From: an uncultured Lachnospiraceae bacterium
GTDB lineage: Bacteria > Bacillota > Clostridia > Lachnospirales > Lachnospiraceae
Reading direction: 5' to 3'
Assembly (NCBI GenBank): GCA_910589105.1
Contig: CAJUST010000009.1
Span: 37,219-101,218 of the forward strand
Length of the DNA: 64,000 nt
Under the pieces are notes generated by a model that was given only the letters and a program-made list of their open reading frames with translations, made no database searches and was not told where the DNA came from. The position numbers and the translations under genes are program-made. Of this stretch, positions 26,849-34,597 are shown piece after piece (within the stretch, counting starts at the first letter, position 1; each line of letters starts with the position of its first letter).

Positions 26849-27026
26849 ACGAATATGAAATACTCTACCGAACGTATTTTAACTGGGAAAAAAACAATAA
26901 AAACGGCGATTTCTGCGCATTATGCAGAGCAAATGGATTAGAGTATACGCCGGCTGCCACAATCTATTACGAAAAATAAGCGTTCAGGCAAACCAAATCC
27001 ACTTCATATCCGATCTATGCGTTTCC

Positions 27027-27076
27027 ATGGCAGAAACAGACCACGTCAAAAATGACAGTCTGTTTCTGCCATTTTT
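27027..27076 (+). terminator. Rho-independent terminator
   Basis: A 15-bp stem (27027-27041 with 27058-27072) and a 16-base loop, ending in five T. It terminates the frameshifted gene and insulates the GntR operon. Confidence 0.88.
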
Positions 27077-27092
27077 AAAAATAAAATTTTAC

Positions 27093-27121
27093 TTGACATC
27101 TTCCCTCAAATGTATTATTGT
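27093..27121 (+). promoter_or_regulatory. Promoter of the GntR-ABC operon
   Basis: TTGACA (27093-27098) and TATTGT (27116-27121), 17-base spacing. Confidence 0.65.
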
Positions 27122-27140
27122 ATTACTATCTTAATACAAT
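27117..27140 (+). promoter_or_regulatory. Perfect inverted repeat, likely GntR (YtrA-type) operator
   Basis: ATTGTATTA (27117-27125) and TAATACAAT (27132-27140) are exact reverse complements with a six-base spacer. The repeat overlaps the -10 and the transcription start region of the GntR-ABC operon, so binding of the dimeric regulator would block transcription. Confidence 0.75.
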
Positions 27141-27164
27141 AAATAAAAAGAGAGAGGCGATGCT

Positions 27165-27536
27165 ATGCCATGGAACTTAAATTCCAGCCGTCCTATTTTT
27201 TTGCAACTGATTGAAATTATTCAGATGGACATTATATCCGGTAAATACCCGCCCGGAGGAAAACTCCCTTCTGTACGGGATTTGGCTGCGCAAGCGGCTG
27301 TCAACCCGAATACAATGCAAAAAGCGCTGTCAGAATTAGAACGGAGCGGGCTTGTGTTTTCACAGAGAACCAGCGGACGCTTTATCACGGAGGACAAACA
27401 TATGATTGAAGAACTAAAATCCACTCTTGCAAAAGAAAAGATTAAAGAATTTTTATACAGTATGCAGCAACTGGGATTCCAAAAAGAAGAAACCATTGCT
27501 TTAATGACAGATTTATTGAAAGGGGAGCATCTATGA
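27165..27536 (+). CDS. GntR-family regulator, YtrA subfamily
   Basis: The 123-residue protein is a GntR winged helix (PIFLQLIEIIQMDIISGKYPPGGKLPSVRDLAAQAAVNPNTMQKALSELERSGLV, about residues 11-65) with only a short helical C-terminal tail in place of a ligand domain. This length and the ABC genes behind it are typical of the YtrA subgroup, which controls antibiotic-responsive ABC exporters. Its stop overlaps the ATPase start (ATGA). The perfect inverted repeat at 27117-27140 is its probable autoregulatory site. Confidence 0.93.
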   Translation: MPWNLNSSRPIFLQLIEIIQMDIISGKYPPGGKLPSVRDLAAQAAVNPNTMQKALSELERSGLVFSQRTSGRFITEDKHMIEELKSTLAKEKIKEFLYSMQQLGFQKEETIALMTDLLKGEHL

Positions 27537-28231
27537 GCGCAATATTAGAATGTAAAAACTTAAGCAAGGCGTATGGAAACAAAACAGCATTAAGCCATAT
27601 CAACTTAACGTTAGAAAGCGGCCGCATTATCGGCCTGCTTGGGCCAAACGGAAGCGGAAAAACGACGCTTATCAAACTTCTGAACGGGTTGCTTACACCC
27701 AGCGAAGGCGAACTGTATGTAAACCAAACCCCCATTGGCATTGAAACAAAAAAAATCATTTCCTACCTTCCTGACCAGACATATTTGAATGGCAGTATGC
27801 GCATACGGGAAATTATCCGTTTTTTCAAGGATTTCTATGAAGACTTTGACGAAACGAAAGCTTATGATATGTTGAAAAAACTAAATATCGAACCAACTGC
27901 CAAGTTAAAAACCATGTCGAAAGGCACGAAAGAGAAGGTGCAGCTTATTCTGATTATGAGCCGCCGCGCAAAACTCTACGTCTTAGATGAACCGATTGCC
28001 GGAGTTGATCCGGCCGCAAGGGACTATATTTTAAATACGATACTAAACAACTATGCGGAAGATGCGACCATCATTATCTCGACGCATCTAATTTCTGATA
28101 TTGAAAATATTTTAGATGAGGTTATTTTTATTAAAGACGGGCAAATTTCATTGACTTCTTCCGTAGACAAAATACGGGAAGAAAACGGTAAATCCGTAGA
28201 CGCGCTATTTCGGGAGGTATTCAAATGTTAG
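27533..28231 (+). CDS. ABC transporter ATP-binding protein
   Basis: This 232-residue ATPase has Walker A GPNGSGKTT (about residues 35-43), a Q-loop in SYLPDQTYL, a signature reduced to MSKGTKEKVQL (SKG in place of SGG, common in YtrB/CcmA-like ATPases), Walker B LYVLDEPIAGVDP and switch His STHL. It overlaps both neighbours by a few bases, so the three genes form one operon. It powers the permease at 28225. The substrate is likely a peptide or cell-envelope antibiotic, inferred from the YtrA-type regulator. Confidence 0.93.
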   Translation: MSAILECKNLSKAYGNKTALSHINLTLESGRIIGLLGPNGSGKTTLIKLLNGLLTPSEGELYVNQTPIGIETKKIISYLPDQTYLNGSMRIREIIRFFKDFYEDFDETKAYDMLKKLNIEPTAKLKTMSKGTKEKVQLILIMSRRAKLYVLDEPIAGVDPAARDYILNTILNNYAEDATIIISTHLISDIENILDEVIFIKDGQISLTSSVDKIREENGKSVDALFREVFKC

Positions 28232-29037
28232 GGAAACTTTTCAAACACGAAATGAAAGAAACAGGAAAACTTTTACTGCCGTTAGATCTTATCCTTATTG
28301 CCGCAACGTGTATCGCAGCGTTTTTGGTAAAAATGGATTTTTTCATGGGTACAACTTTACAAATCATACCCCAGATTTATATGATTCTGTATGTACTCAG
28401 CATAGTTGCTTTAGTTGTTCTGACTTTTATCTACCTTGTCATACGCTATTACAAAACAATGTATTCCAGCCAAGGCTATTTAACGCACACGCTTCCGGCC
28501 TCCACTGCTTCCATTCTAAATGCAAAGCTATGTTCCACTTTGGTTTGGATGCTGCTGCTTATTATCCTCTGCGTTATTTCCATTTCAACGATTGGCTTTG
28601 CCGGCGCCGGATTCCCTAGTGTATCTGAATTTGACGCTATCCAACGCGCCCTTTCAGAAATATTTGGAATGGGATTTATTCCCATACTCTTTTTGATTGT
28701 CACTGCCATTATTATTTTCTCTCTGACTATGATCTTAATGGTGTACGCATGTCTGGCAATCGGACAGCTTTTTGGGCAATACCGGATTCCTGCGGCAATA
28801 GTGGCATATATAGTGTTTTATATTCTCCAGCAAATTGTCTCTCTTATTACCCTGATTTCCTTTGGGGCAACTACGATAGATGCCATACATGCATCTTCAC
28901 AATTATTTATAACGACCGACCTGACCTCCTTATACCGGAATCTTATTTTCTTACTTACAGGCGAATCGTTATGTTTTGGAATCGCATATTATATAACAAG
29001 CTTATGGATTACCAAAAGGAAACTGAATTTAGAATAA
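28225..29037 (+). CDS. ABC transporter permease (six membrane segments)
   Basis: The 270-residue protein has six predicted helices: about residues 18-38, 48-78, 102-125, 145-170, 178-205 and 238-260. It starts with the cytoplasmic motif LGKLFKHEMKETGK, seen in ABC-2-type permeases. It overlaps the ATPase gene by seven bases. With GntR and ATPase it forms a regulator-ATPase-permease unit, followed by a terminator at 29108-29147. The substrate is unknown. Confidence 0.88.
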   Translation: MLGKLFKHEMKETGKLLLPLDLILIAATCIAAFLVKMDFFMGTTLQIIPQIYMILYVLSIVALVVLTFIYLVIRYYKTMYSSQGYLTHTLPASTASILNAKLCSTLVWMLLLIILCVISISTIGFAGAGFPSVSEFDAIQRALSEIFGMGFIPILFLIVTAIIIFSLTMILMVYACLAIGQLFGQYRIPAAIVAYIVFYILQQIVSLITLISFGATTIDAIHASSQLFITTDLTSLYRNLIFLLTGESLCFGIAYYITSLWITKRKLNLE

Positions 29038-29107
29038 GCAATGTATAAAAATCCGAATCAAATTGTTTGATATTTGAATCGAATTACGAATCCACAAATC
29101 AATTACG

Positions 29108-29147
29108 AAAAGACGGATAAGAAATAACTGACTCTTATCCGTCTTTT
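29108..29147 (+). terminator. Rho-independent terminator of the GntR-ABC operon
   Basis: AAAAGACGGATAAG (29108-29121) and its exact reverse complement (29134-29147) with a 12-base loop; the stem ends in four T. Confidence 0.85.
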
Positions 29148-29218
29148 CATTCTCTATCAAAAGCATGATACAATTTAATCTAGTCGATTTTGCCTGCATT
29201 TTGATCGTAAGGATAAAA

Positions 29219-29364
29219 CTGATCTGCCTCCGCAAGTCCGCTTCTAGCTTTCCACATAAGTATAAGACTGCTTTAACGATCAAGCCCACTTTCAGATTTC
29301 CACATATGCAGAGAACTGATTTACCCAATCAAGTCCGCTTCCAGCTTACTGCAAAATCGGCATA
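29219..29364. repeat. Three diverged tandem repeats of about 48 bp in an intergenic region
   Basis: Units start at 29219, 29268 and 29316 (49, 48 and 49 bases). Shared parts include a CTGAT/CTGCT start, AAGTCCGCTTC.AGC and TTTCCACATA. A still weaker copy may precede at about 29170. The 351-bp gap between the ABC operon and gltA otherwise holds only the terminator at 29108; no gene is convincing in either strand. Confidence 0.6.
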
Positions 29365-29388
29365 CAGATGAATTTAATCGGTTCCGCC

Positions 29389-30777
29389 CTATTTCTGGTT
29401 CGTCAAATACTCATGGATTCCTTTTGCCGCCGCTTTTCCGGCACCCATCGCAAGGATAACTGTAGCCGCTCCCGTTACGGCATCCCCGCCTGCAAATACT
29501 CCTGCTTTGGAAGTTGCGCCGTTTGCTTCTTGCGCCACAATACATTTTCTGCGGTTTGTCTCCAAACCTTCCGTTGTGGAAGAAATCAGCGGATTCGGAG
29601 AAGTCCCAAGTGACATAATGACTGTATCAAGCTCTATCTCAAATTCAGAGCCTTTTATCTCTACCGGAGATCTCCTGCCGGAAGCGTCTGGCTCGCCAAG
29701 TTCCATACGAATGCACTTCATTCCTTTCACCCAGCCGTTTTCGTCCACTAATATCTCAGTCGGGTTCGTCAGAAGGTCAAAAATAATCCCTTCCTCTTTT
29801 GCATGATGCACTTCTTCCACCCTCGCCGGAAGTTCCGCTTCGCTCCTGCGGTATACAATATGCACTTGAGCGCCAAGCCTAAGCGCCGTTCTTGCCGCAT
29901 CCATCGCTACATTCCCGCCGCCGACGACAGCGACTTTTTTCCCCTTCATAATCGGCGTATCGTATTCTTCACGGAACGCTTTCATAAGATTATTTCTCGT
30001 CAAAAATTCATTTGCGGAAAATACGCCGTTCGCCTGTTCGCCCGGAATGCCCATAAATCTCGGCAAACCTGCGCCAGAACCGATAAATACAGCTTCATAT
30101 CCTTCTTCTTCCATCAGCTCATCAATCGTTGTCGCTTTGCCAATGACGACGTTCGTCTCTATTTTTACGCCAAGCGCTTTGACGTTTTCCACCTCTTTTG
30201 CAACTACGTCCTGTTTGGGCAGACGAAATTCCGGTATCCCATAGCTTAACACACCGCCCGCTTCGTGCAATGCTTCAAAAATCGTCACATCATAGCCAAG
30301 ACGCGCCAAATCGCCTGCGCAAGTCAGACCTGCCGGGCCGGAACCAATTACCGCCACTTTTTTTCCATTCTTTTCCTCCACACCTTTTGGCGCAACCCCA
30401 TTTTCCCGCGCCCAGTCCGCTGTAAACCGCTCTAATTTTCCAATCGAAACCGGCTCTCCTTTAATTCCGCGGATACATTTTCCTTCACACTGGCTTTCCT
30501 GCGGGCAGACCCTTCCGCAGACTGCCGGAAGCGCTGAGGACGCGCTGATTACCTCATATGCTTTTTCAAAATCCCCGTTTTTAATTTCTGAAATAAACGC
30601 TGGAATGTCGATTGCAACCGGACACCCTTTCACGCACTGCGCATTTTTACAGTTTAAACAGCGTTCCGACTCGCTTACCGCTTCCGCTTCATTATATCCA
30701 AGGCACACTTCTTCAAAATTTTTCGCGCGCTCCTGTGGCTTTTGCTCCCGCACTGGGACTTTATGTAATATATCCAT
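29389..30777 (-). CDS. gltA: NADPH-dependent glutamate synthase small-subunit type flavoprotein (NfnB/GltA)
   Basis: The 462-residue protein has an N-terminal double-cluster region with Cys motifs (CLNCKNAQCVKGCP, then CGRVCPQESQCEGKC) for [4Fe-4S] clusters. Two Rossmann dinucleotide motifs follow: GSGPAGLTCAGDLARLG (FAD) and VVGGGNVAMDAARTALRLG (NADPH), and the C terminus holds AGGDAVTGAATVILAMGAGK. Alone this is a GltD/GltA-type subunit. Because it directly follows an NfnA/SudB-like gene with one-base overlap (TAATG), it is more likely the large subunit of NADH-dependent ferredoxin:NADP+ oxidoreductase (NfnAB), a flavin-based bifurcating enzyme of anaerobes. No large glutamate synthase subunit is next to it. 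Confidence 0.9.
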   Translation of the reverse strand: MDILHKVPVREQKPQERAKNFEEVCLGYNEAEAVSESERCLNCKNAQCVKGCPVAIDIPAFISEIKNGDFEKAYEVISASSALPAVCGRVCPQESQCEGKCIRGIKGEPVSIGKLERFTADWARENGVAPKGVEEKNGKKVAVIGSGPAGLTCAGDLARLGYDVTIFEALHEAGGVLSYGIPEFRLPKQDVVAKEVENVKALGVKIETNVVIGKATTIDELMEEEGYEAVFIGSGAGLPRFMGIPGEQANGVFSANEFLTRNNLMKAFREEYDTPIMKGKKVAVVGGGNVAMDAARTALRLGAQVHIVYRRSEAELPARVEEVHHAKEEGIIFDLLTNPTEILVDENGWVKGMKCIRMELGEPDASGRRSPVEIKGSEFEIELDTVIMSLGTSPNPLISSTTEGLETNRRKCIVAQEANGATSKAGVFAGGDAVTGAATVILAMGAGKAAAKGIHEYLTNQK

Positions 30778-31664
30778 TAGTTTTCACCTTCACAATGTCC
30801 GCAGCCGCCGTGATGGGTATCGCCCTCCTGCAGTTTTAACATTGCCCTTCCTTCCTCTGTTTTATAGATCTGCTGGCGTTTCATCGCCTGATCGAAATCT
30901 ACAAGATGTCCGTCAAACTCCGGCCCGTCCACACAAGCAAATTTCACTTCCCCGCCAACCGTCAGACGGCATGCGCCGCACATTCCGGTTCCGTCCACCA
31001 TAATCGGGTTCATAGAGACGATTGTCGGGATATGTAATTCTTTCGTCAAAAGACAGACAAATTTCATCATAATCATAGGCCCAATGGCAACGCAATGATC
31101 ATACGACTTTCCCGCATCCACAAGCGCCTGAAGCTGGTTCGTTCCCATGCCATGAAAGCCATAGCTGCCATCGTCCGTCGTTACATAAAGATTCGCCGCA
31201 ACCTTTTTCATCTCGTCGACAAGAATCAGCAAATCTTTTGTTTTTGAACCCATAATTACATCACAAGGCACGCCATGCTCATGCAGCCATTTCACCTGAG
31301 GATACACAGGCGCAGTCCCCACCCCGCCTGCAATAAAAACGATTTTCTTTTTTTTCAGTTCTTCAATGTCTGCGCCAACCAGCTCTGAAGCGCATCCAAG
31401 AGGACCTACAAAATCCCCAAAAAAATCTCCTATTTCTAAATACTGCATACGCTCTGTAGAAGCGCCTACAGTCTGAAATACAATCGTAACTGTTCCCGCT
31501 TCTCTGTCATAATCACAGATTGTAAGCGGAATCCGCTCCCCTTCCTCATCTATTTTCACTATGACAAACTGTCCCGGTTCACAAGACTTTGCCACTCTTG
31601 GCGCTTTGACGTCCATGAGAAAAATCTTATCTGCCAATTTTTCCTTTTTTACGATTGGATACAT
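30777..31664 (-). CDS. NfnA/SudB-type FAD/NAD-binding ferredoxin-NADP reductase subunit
   Basis: The start at 31664 is behind TTTAGGAGG and gives 295 residues. It has the FAD-binding barrel motif (RIPLTICDYD), the NAD-binding part (KIVFIAGGVGTAPVYPQVKWL) and a [2Fe-2S]-type Cys set near the end (DGTGMCGACRLTVGGEVKFACVDGPEF), as in PyrK/NfnA/SudB proteins. With the following gene it would form NfnAB, which couples NADH and reduced ferredoxin oxidation to NADP+ reduction in the cytoplasm. Promoter at 31720-31748. The alternative, dihydroorotate dehydrogenase PyrK, is disfavoured by the neighbour. Confidence 0.9.
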   Translation of the reverse strand: MYPIVKKEKLADKIFLMDVKAPRVAKSCEPGQFVIVKIDEEGERIPLTICDYDREAGTVTIVFQTVGASTERMQYLEIGDFFGDFVGPLGCASELVGADIEELKKKKIVFIAGGVGTAPVYPQVKWLHEHGVPCDVIMGSKTKDLLILVDEMKKVAANLYVTTDDGSYGFHGMGTNQLQALVDAGKSYDHCVAIGPMIMMKFVCLLTKELHIPTIVSMNPIMVDGTGMCGACRLTVGGEVKFACVDGPEFDGHLVDFDQAMKRQQIYKTEEGRAMLKLQEGDTHHGGCGHCEGEN

Positions 31665-31719
31665 CTTTATCCTCCTAAAGTTTTCTTCCAAAATAAGTTA
31701 TATTGTTACCGCTTTAAAC

Positions 31720-31748
31720 ATCATACAAGATTTTCCGCTAAAATTCAA
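31720..31748 (-). promoter_or_regulatory. Promoter of the nfnAB pair
   Basis: On the minus strand, TTGAAT (31743-31748) and TATGAT (31720-31725), spacing 17. Confidence 0.65.
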
Positions 31749-31759
31749 TGAATTTTTTC

Positions 31760-32315
31760 TTACTGCAGCGTTCCCCAAAAATCCAGAAGAAATTTCCAAA
31801 TGCCATTTTCCAAATCTTTTCCCCAAAAATGGTTCGTCACTTCTTCCAAATGGGCAAGGGCTTTGTTCGTCCGCCAAGTCATTTCCTTTCTTTTTTCCAA
31901 CGGAATTGCAGTCAGCCTTTCATCTTTTACACGAAATCTAACGTTCTGTAAAAATTCACTATATCAATATATGCTTCATCATCTGCTTTAAAAACCGTAA
32001 AATCGGGAAACGTCTGAATGACAGCCTCAAATGCCTCTTTTATATCCTGCTGTTTCAGTTTACTTAAAGTTTCCGCTATATAAGGCACAAAATCCCCTTG
32101 TTCGCATATAATAAACCACCAGCCTTCATTTTCCCAACTAAGCGCCGGATTTACTCCGACAAAAAGACAAAAACGATCCAAACTGGCTGTCTCCCTTATC
32201 TTTTCTAAAATTTATCTCCATACAGTTCTTTTCTCAATTCCTCACAAATCCCCGCCATCTCCATCATATTTTCTTCCGGCTCCATTTCACTTAAATCATA
32301 TGCGAGTGGATTCAT
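31760..32315 (-). pseudogene. Doubly frameshifted gene, DUF4375-like product
   Basis: From an ATG at 32315 (AAAGGA site upstream) the frame reads MNPLAYDLSEMEPEEN and ends at TAG 32205-32207. The next frame continues as LEKIRETASLDRFCLFVG, then GDFVPYIAETLSKLKQ, to TAA at 31927. A third continues as FRVKDERLTAIPLEKRK and ends at TAA 31760-31762. Each join falls in a homopolymer run (A4 at 32207-32210 and A5 at 31950-31954 on the plus strand), and one extra base in each would give a single protein of about 185 residues. The middle part (NEGWWFIICEQGDFVPYIAETL...FEAVIQTFP) resembles the DUF4375/DMP19 family. The intact middle fragment alone is 84 codons. It follows the 32327 gene by 11 bases. 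Confidence 0.7.
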
Positions 32316-32326
32316 TGAAAAATCCT

Positions 32327-32629
32327 TTAGAATCTGAATTCCTGTAAATCCACACTTCCGTTTACTTTACATTCCAATAATAAGGCGGCAATGTCTGTCA
32401 GAAAGTCAATCGCATACTTTATATCCATTTCCCAGCCATCTGCATTTTCATATGCCAGCGGAATCTCCGTTTTCTGAAATTCTCCATGCAGCTGATCCAA
32501 TCCAAAATCCGCAAACAATTCTGCAAAAGACAATTCCTTTTTTTGTTTTTCCTCCAAATGCTCCACTAGCGCCATACTATCGTCTGTGTCACCGATGTAG
32601 TTGTTCCAATACTTTTCTGCAATATACAT
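32327..32629 (-). CDS. Small acidic protein of unknown function
   Basis: The 100-residue protein has a good ribosome site (GGGAGGCGGGAAC before ATG). It is acidic, soluble, with no membrane or signal segment, and contains YWNNYIGDTDDSMALVEHLEEKQKKELSFAELFADFGL. I cannot assign a family. Its size, acidity and pairing with a DUF4375-like pseudogene would suit an orphan immunity-type protein, but no toxin gene is present and this remains speculation. It stands 11 bases ahead of the pseudogene in the same direction. Confidence 0.7.
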   Translation of the reverse strand: MYIAEKYWNNYIGDTDDSMALVEHLEEKQKKELSFAELFADFGLDQLHGEFQKTEIPLAYENADGWEMDIKYAIDFLTDIAALLLECKVNGSVDLQEFRF

Positions 32630-32746
32630 GTTCCCGCCTCCCTTTTCTCTGCGCCTGATTTTTCATACATATGCCTGACGTTTCGCCCAGCGCCTAAACA
32701 GCGCCAAAACTTCTTACATTTACAGGCAAAATCTCCTCTCTATCTG

Positions 32747-32784
32747 AAAAAGCAGCAAAAACATTATGCTTCTGCCGCTTTTTT
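32747..32784 (-). terminator. Terminator of the amidase-deacetylase gene
   Basis: On the minus strand AAAAAGCGGCA (32773-32783) pairs with TGCTGCTTTTT (32747-32757), one G-U pair; the pairing tract itself ends in T5. It lies just after the stop at 32794. Confidence 0.7.
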
Positions 32785-32793
32785 CATCTATTC

Positions 32794-34428
32794 TCACTGG
32801 ACTGTTTCTGAATATAGAGCAAATTCATACCCTGCTTCTCTCGCTTTATCAATAAACTGCCCTAAAACGTTTGTATTTGTCCAAGATTCTGCATGGAGGA
32901 GATAAATCGCTCCCGGATGCAGTTTATCAATCATTTTTTGCAATGATTCCTGCTCATTTGGCTGGTTCTCTACATCATAATCTAAATATGCAAAACTCCA
33001 AAATACACTGCGGTACCCGCAATTATTTAACACTGCAAGCGACTGTTCACTGAATTTCCCTGCCGGAAAACGGAACAGATACATATCGTAATCGTAGTTT
33101 TGTTTGATATAATCATGCAGTCCCATTACTTCCTGCGTCTGATTGTCTACAGAAAGGCTCGGGATTCCGGCGGAAGGATGCGTCACGCTGTGATTCCCCA
33201 AAATATGCCCTTCATCAATCATCTGACGGATATAATCCGGCTGTGACTTTGCATAAGGCTGTGTGACAAAAAAGACCGCTTTTACATTTTTTTCTTTTAA
33301 TGTCTTTAAAATGTCAGGCGTACAGCCATACTCATAGCCCTCATCTAAAGTCAGGTAAATCTTCTTCTCCGTCGTCGGTATTACAAAATCAGCCGTATAA
33401 TTTTTGTATTTTTCATTGAAACTTAACGTATCTGTCGGACGGTTATATTCATCAACGTTGACTCCCTGTCCCCAATTAAAAATTTCATTGCTTAACGCGC
33501 TGACATTGTCTATTACCGGATACGTCAGCCGCCTTCCATGCAGGCCATTATCCTGACTTGCGCCTTGTTCCGTACTGTCAATTTCATCTGGAGGCAAATC
33601 TTTTGTGTCGCCCAATTTGCTGTATGTCCCCTGCACTGCCTGCGTAATCGCTTTTGCATAGCTTTCCATATTTGCATCATAGAGACGGTTATCCTCATCA
33701 TTGTTAATAAAACCAAACTCAATCAGACAAGCCGGCATGGTTGTATTGGAAAGCACATAATAGTCTGAGCCTTCTCCTGAATCCGTTCCGACTTTCACGC
33801 CACGATCTCTTTGGACGCCTGCGGTTACAATGGCATTGTGTACATTATTCGTCAATTCTTCTGTCGCATTGCCCGAATTTGCCGTCATCCATGTTTCAAT
33901 CCCATAGCCGTCTCCTTTATTCCTGTGAAGGGAAATAAAATAATCAGCCTCCGATGCGTTTGCAATTTTCACCCTGTCTTTTAAGAAAACTTTGGTATCA
34001 TTGTCTTCCCTTGTCAATACAACTTCAATTCCGGCCGCTTCCATTTCTTTTTTCAATGCAAGCCCCAGTTTCCAGTTGTCATCAGATTCTAACCTGCCAT
34101 TATGGTCACATCCGGGATCCATGCCGCCGTGGCCGGGATCGATGCAGACGCGCAGTCCCTTCTTTTCCGGTTCTTCTTCCGTCTCTGTCTCTTTTAACGA
34201 AAGTTCTGTGCCTTTTGGCTCATCTGATCCGGAAACAGCATTCCGGATTTTGTCTACAATTTTCCCATCATTCAATTTTTTATCTAAAAATTGACACAAT
34301 AAAACCGTTAATGCCAATAAGCCAATGCAAAAAGTCCACTTTAAAACTCCCTGTATCCAATAATTGCGGCTGTGTTTTGATTTCGTTATAATTTCACGTT
34401 TTCCATCTCGTTCCCGAATATATTTCAT
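32794..34428 (-). CDS. CwlD-like amidase fused to PdaA-like polysaccharide deacetylase
   Basis: One 544-residue polypeptide carries two wall enzymes. A short cytoplasmic start and one membrane helix (about residues 26-47) anchor it, so both domains face outward. The first is an Amidase_3 domain (91-270) with the zinc ligands His100 (DPGHGG), Glu114 (GRLESDDN) and His168 (SLHRN), and catalytic Glu237 (LIEFGF). The second is a NodB-type deacetylase (355-544) with LTLDEGYEYG (Asp362), NHSVTH (His413, His417), FRFPAGKF and LLHAES. LDEGYE is the PdaA form of the motif, not the TFDDGP of chitin deacetylases. In Bacillus, CwlD and PdaA act one after the other to make muramic delta-lactam of spore cortex. 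Extended -10 promoter at 34474. Confidence 0.93.
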   Translation of the reverse strand: MKYIRERDGKREIITKSKHSRNYWIQGVLKWTFCIGLLALTVLLCQFLDKKLNDGKIVDKIRNAVSGSDEPKGTELSLKETETEEEPEKKGLRVCIDPGHGGMDPGCDHNGRLESDDNWKLGLALKKEMEAAGIEVVLTREDNDTKVFLKDRVKIANASEADYFISLHRNKGDGYGIETWMTANSGNATEELTNNVHNAIVTAGVQRDRGVKVGTDSGEGSDYYVLSNTTMPACLIEFGFINNDEDNRLYDANMESYAKAITQAVQGTYSKLGDTKDLPPDEIDSTEQGASQDNGLHGRRLTYPVIDNVSALSNEIFNWGQGVNVDEYNRPTDTLSFNEKYKNYTADFVIPTTEKKIYLTLDEGYEYGCTPDILKTLKEKNVKAVFFVTQPYAKSQPDYIRQMIDEGHILGNHSVTHPSAGIPSLSVDNQTQEVMGLHDYIKQNYDYDMYLFRFPAGKFSEQSLAVLNNCGYRSVFWSFAYLDYDVENQPNEQESLQKMIDKLHPGAIYLLHAESWTNTNVLGQFIDKAREAGYEFALYSETVQ

Positions 34429-34473
34429 CTTTTTTATCCTATCTATTCTGCCATTTTAGGGTTGCCAATATCC

Positions 34474-34482
34474 AGTATAACA
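34474..34482 (-). promoter_or_regulatory. Extended -10 promoter of the amidase-deacetylase gene
   Basis: On the minus strand TGT followed by TATACT (34474-34479) forms an extended -10. A convincing sigma-A -35 is lacking, and I cannot tell whether a sporulation sigma factor is used. Confidence 0.45.
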
Positions 34483-34510
34483 TAATCCGACAAAAAATAC
34501 ATAGCCAAAA

Positions 34511-34536
34511 TAAGGAAAATTCTTAAGGTTTCCTTA
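34511..34536 (-). terminator. Possible AT-rich terminator of the CobW pair
   Basis: On the minus strand TAAGGAAA (34529-34536) pairs with TTTCCTTA (34511-34518), followed by four T. An overlapping TTAAGG/CCTTAA pair could compete. Confidence 0.4.
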
Positions 34537-34597
34537 ACATTGCCGTATGGCATATTGGTATCCTTTATTTTTAAGCTTTCTTGCTTCAGACGTCACT

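Noticed and set aside
29219..29364. Regularly spaced repeats considered as a CRISPR array
   Set aside because: Units are contiguous and diverged along their whole length; there are no identical repeats with unique spacers and no cas genes.
32327..32629. Toxin-antitoxin or polymorphic-toxin immunity pair
   Set aside because: No toxin domain or partner gene is visible; only size and acidity suggest immunity, which is not enough.
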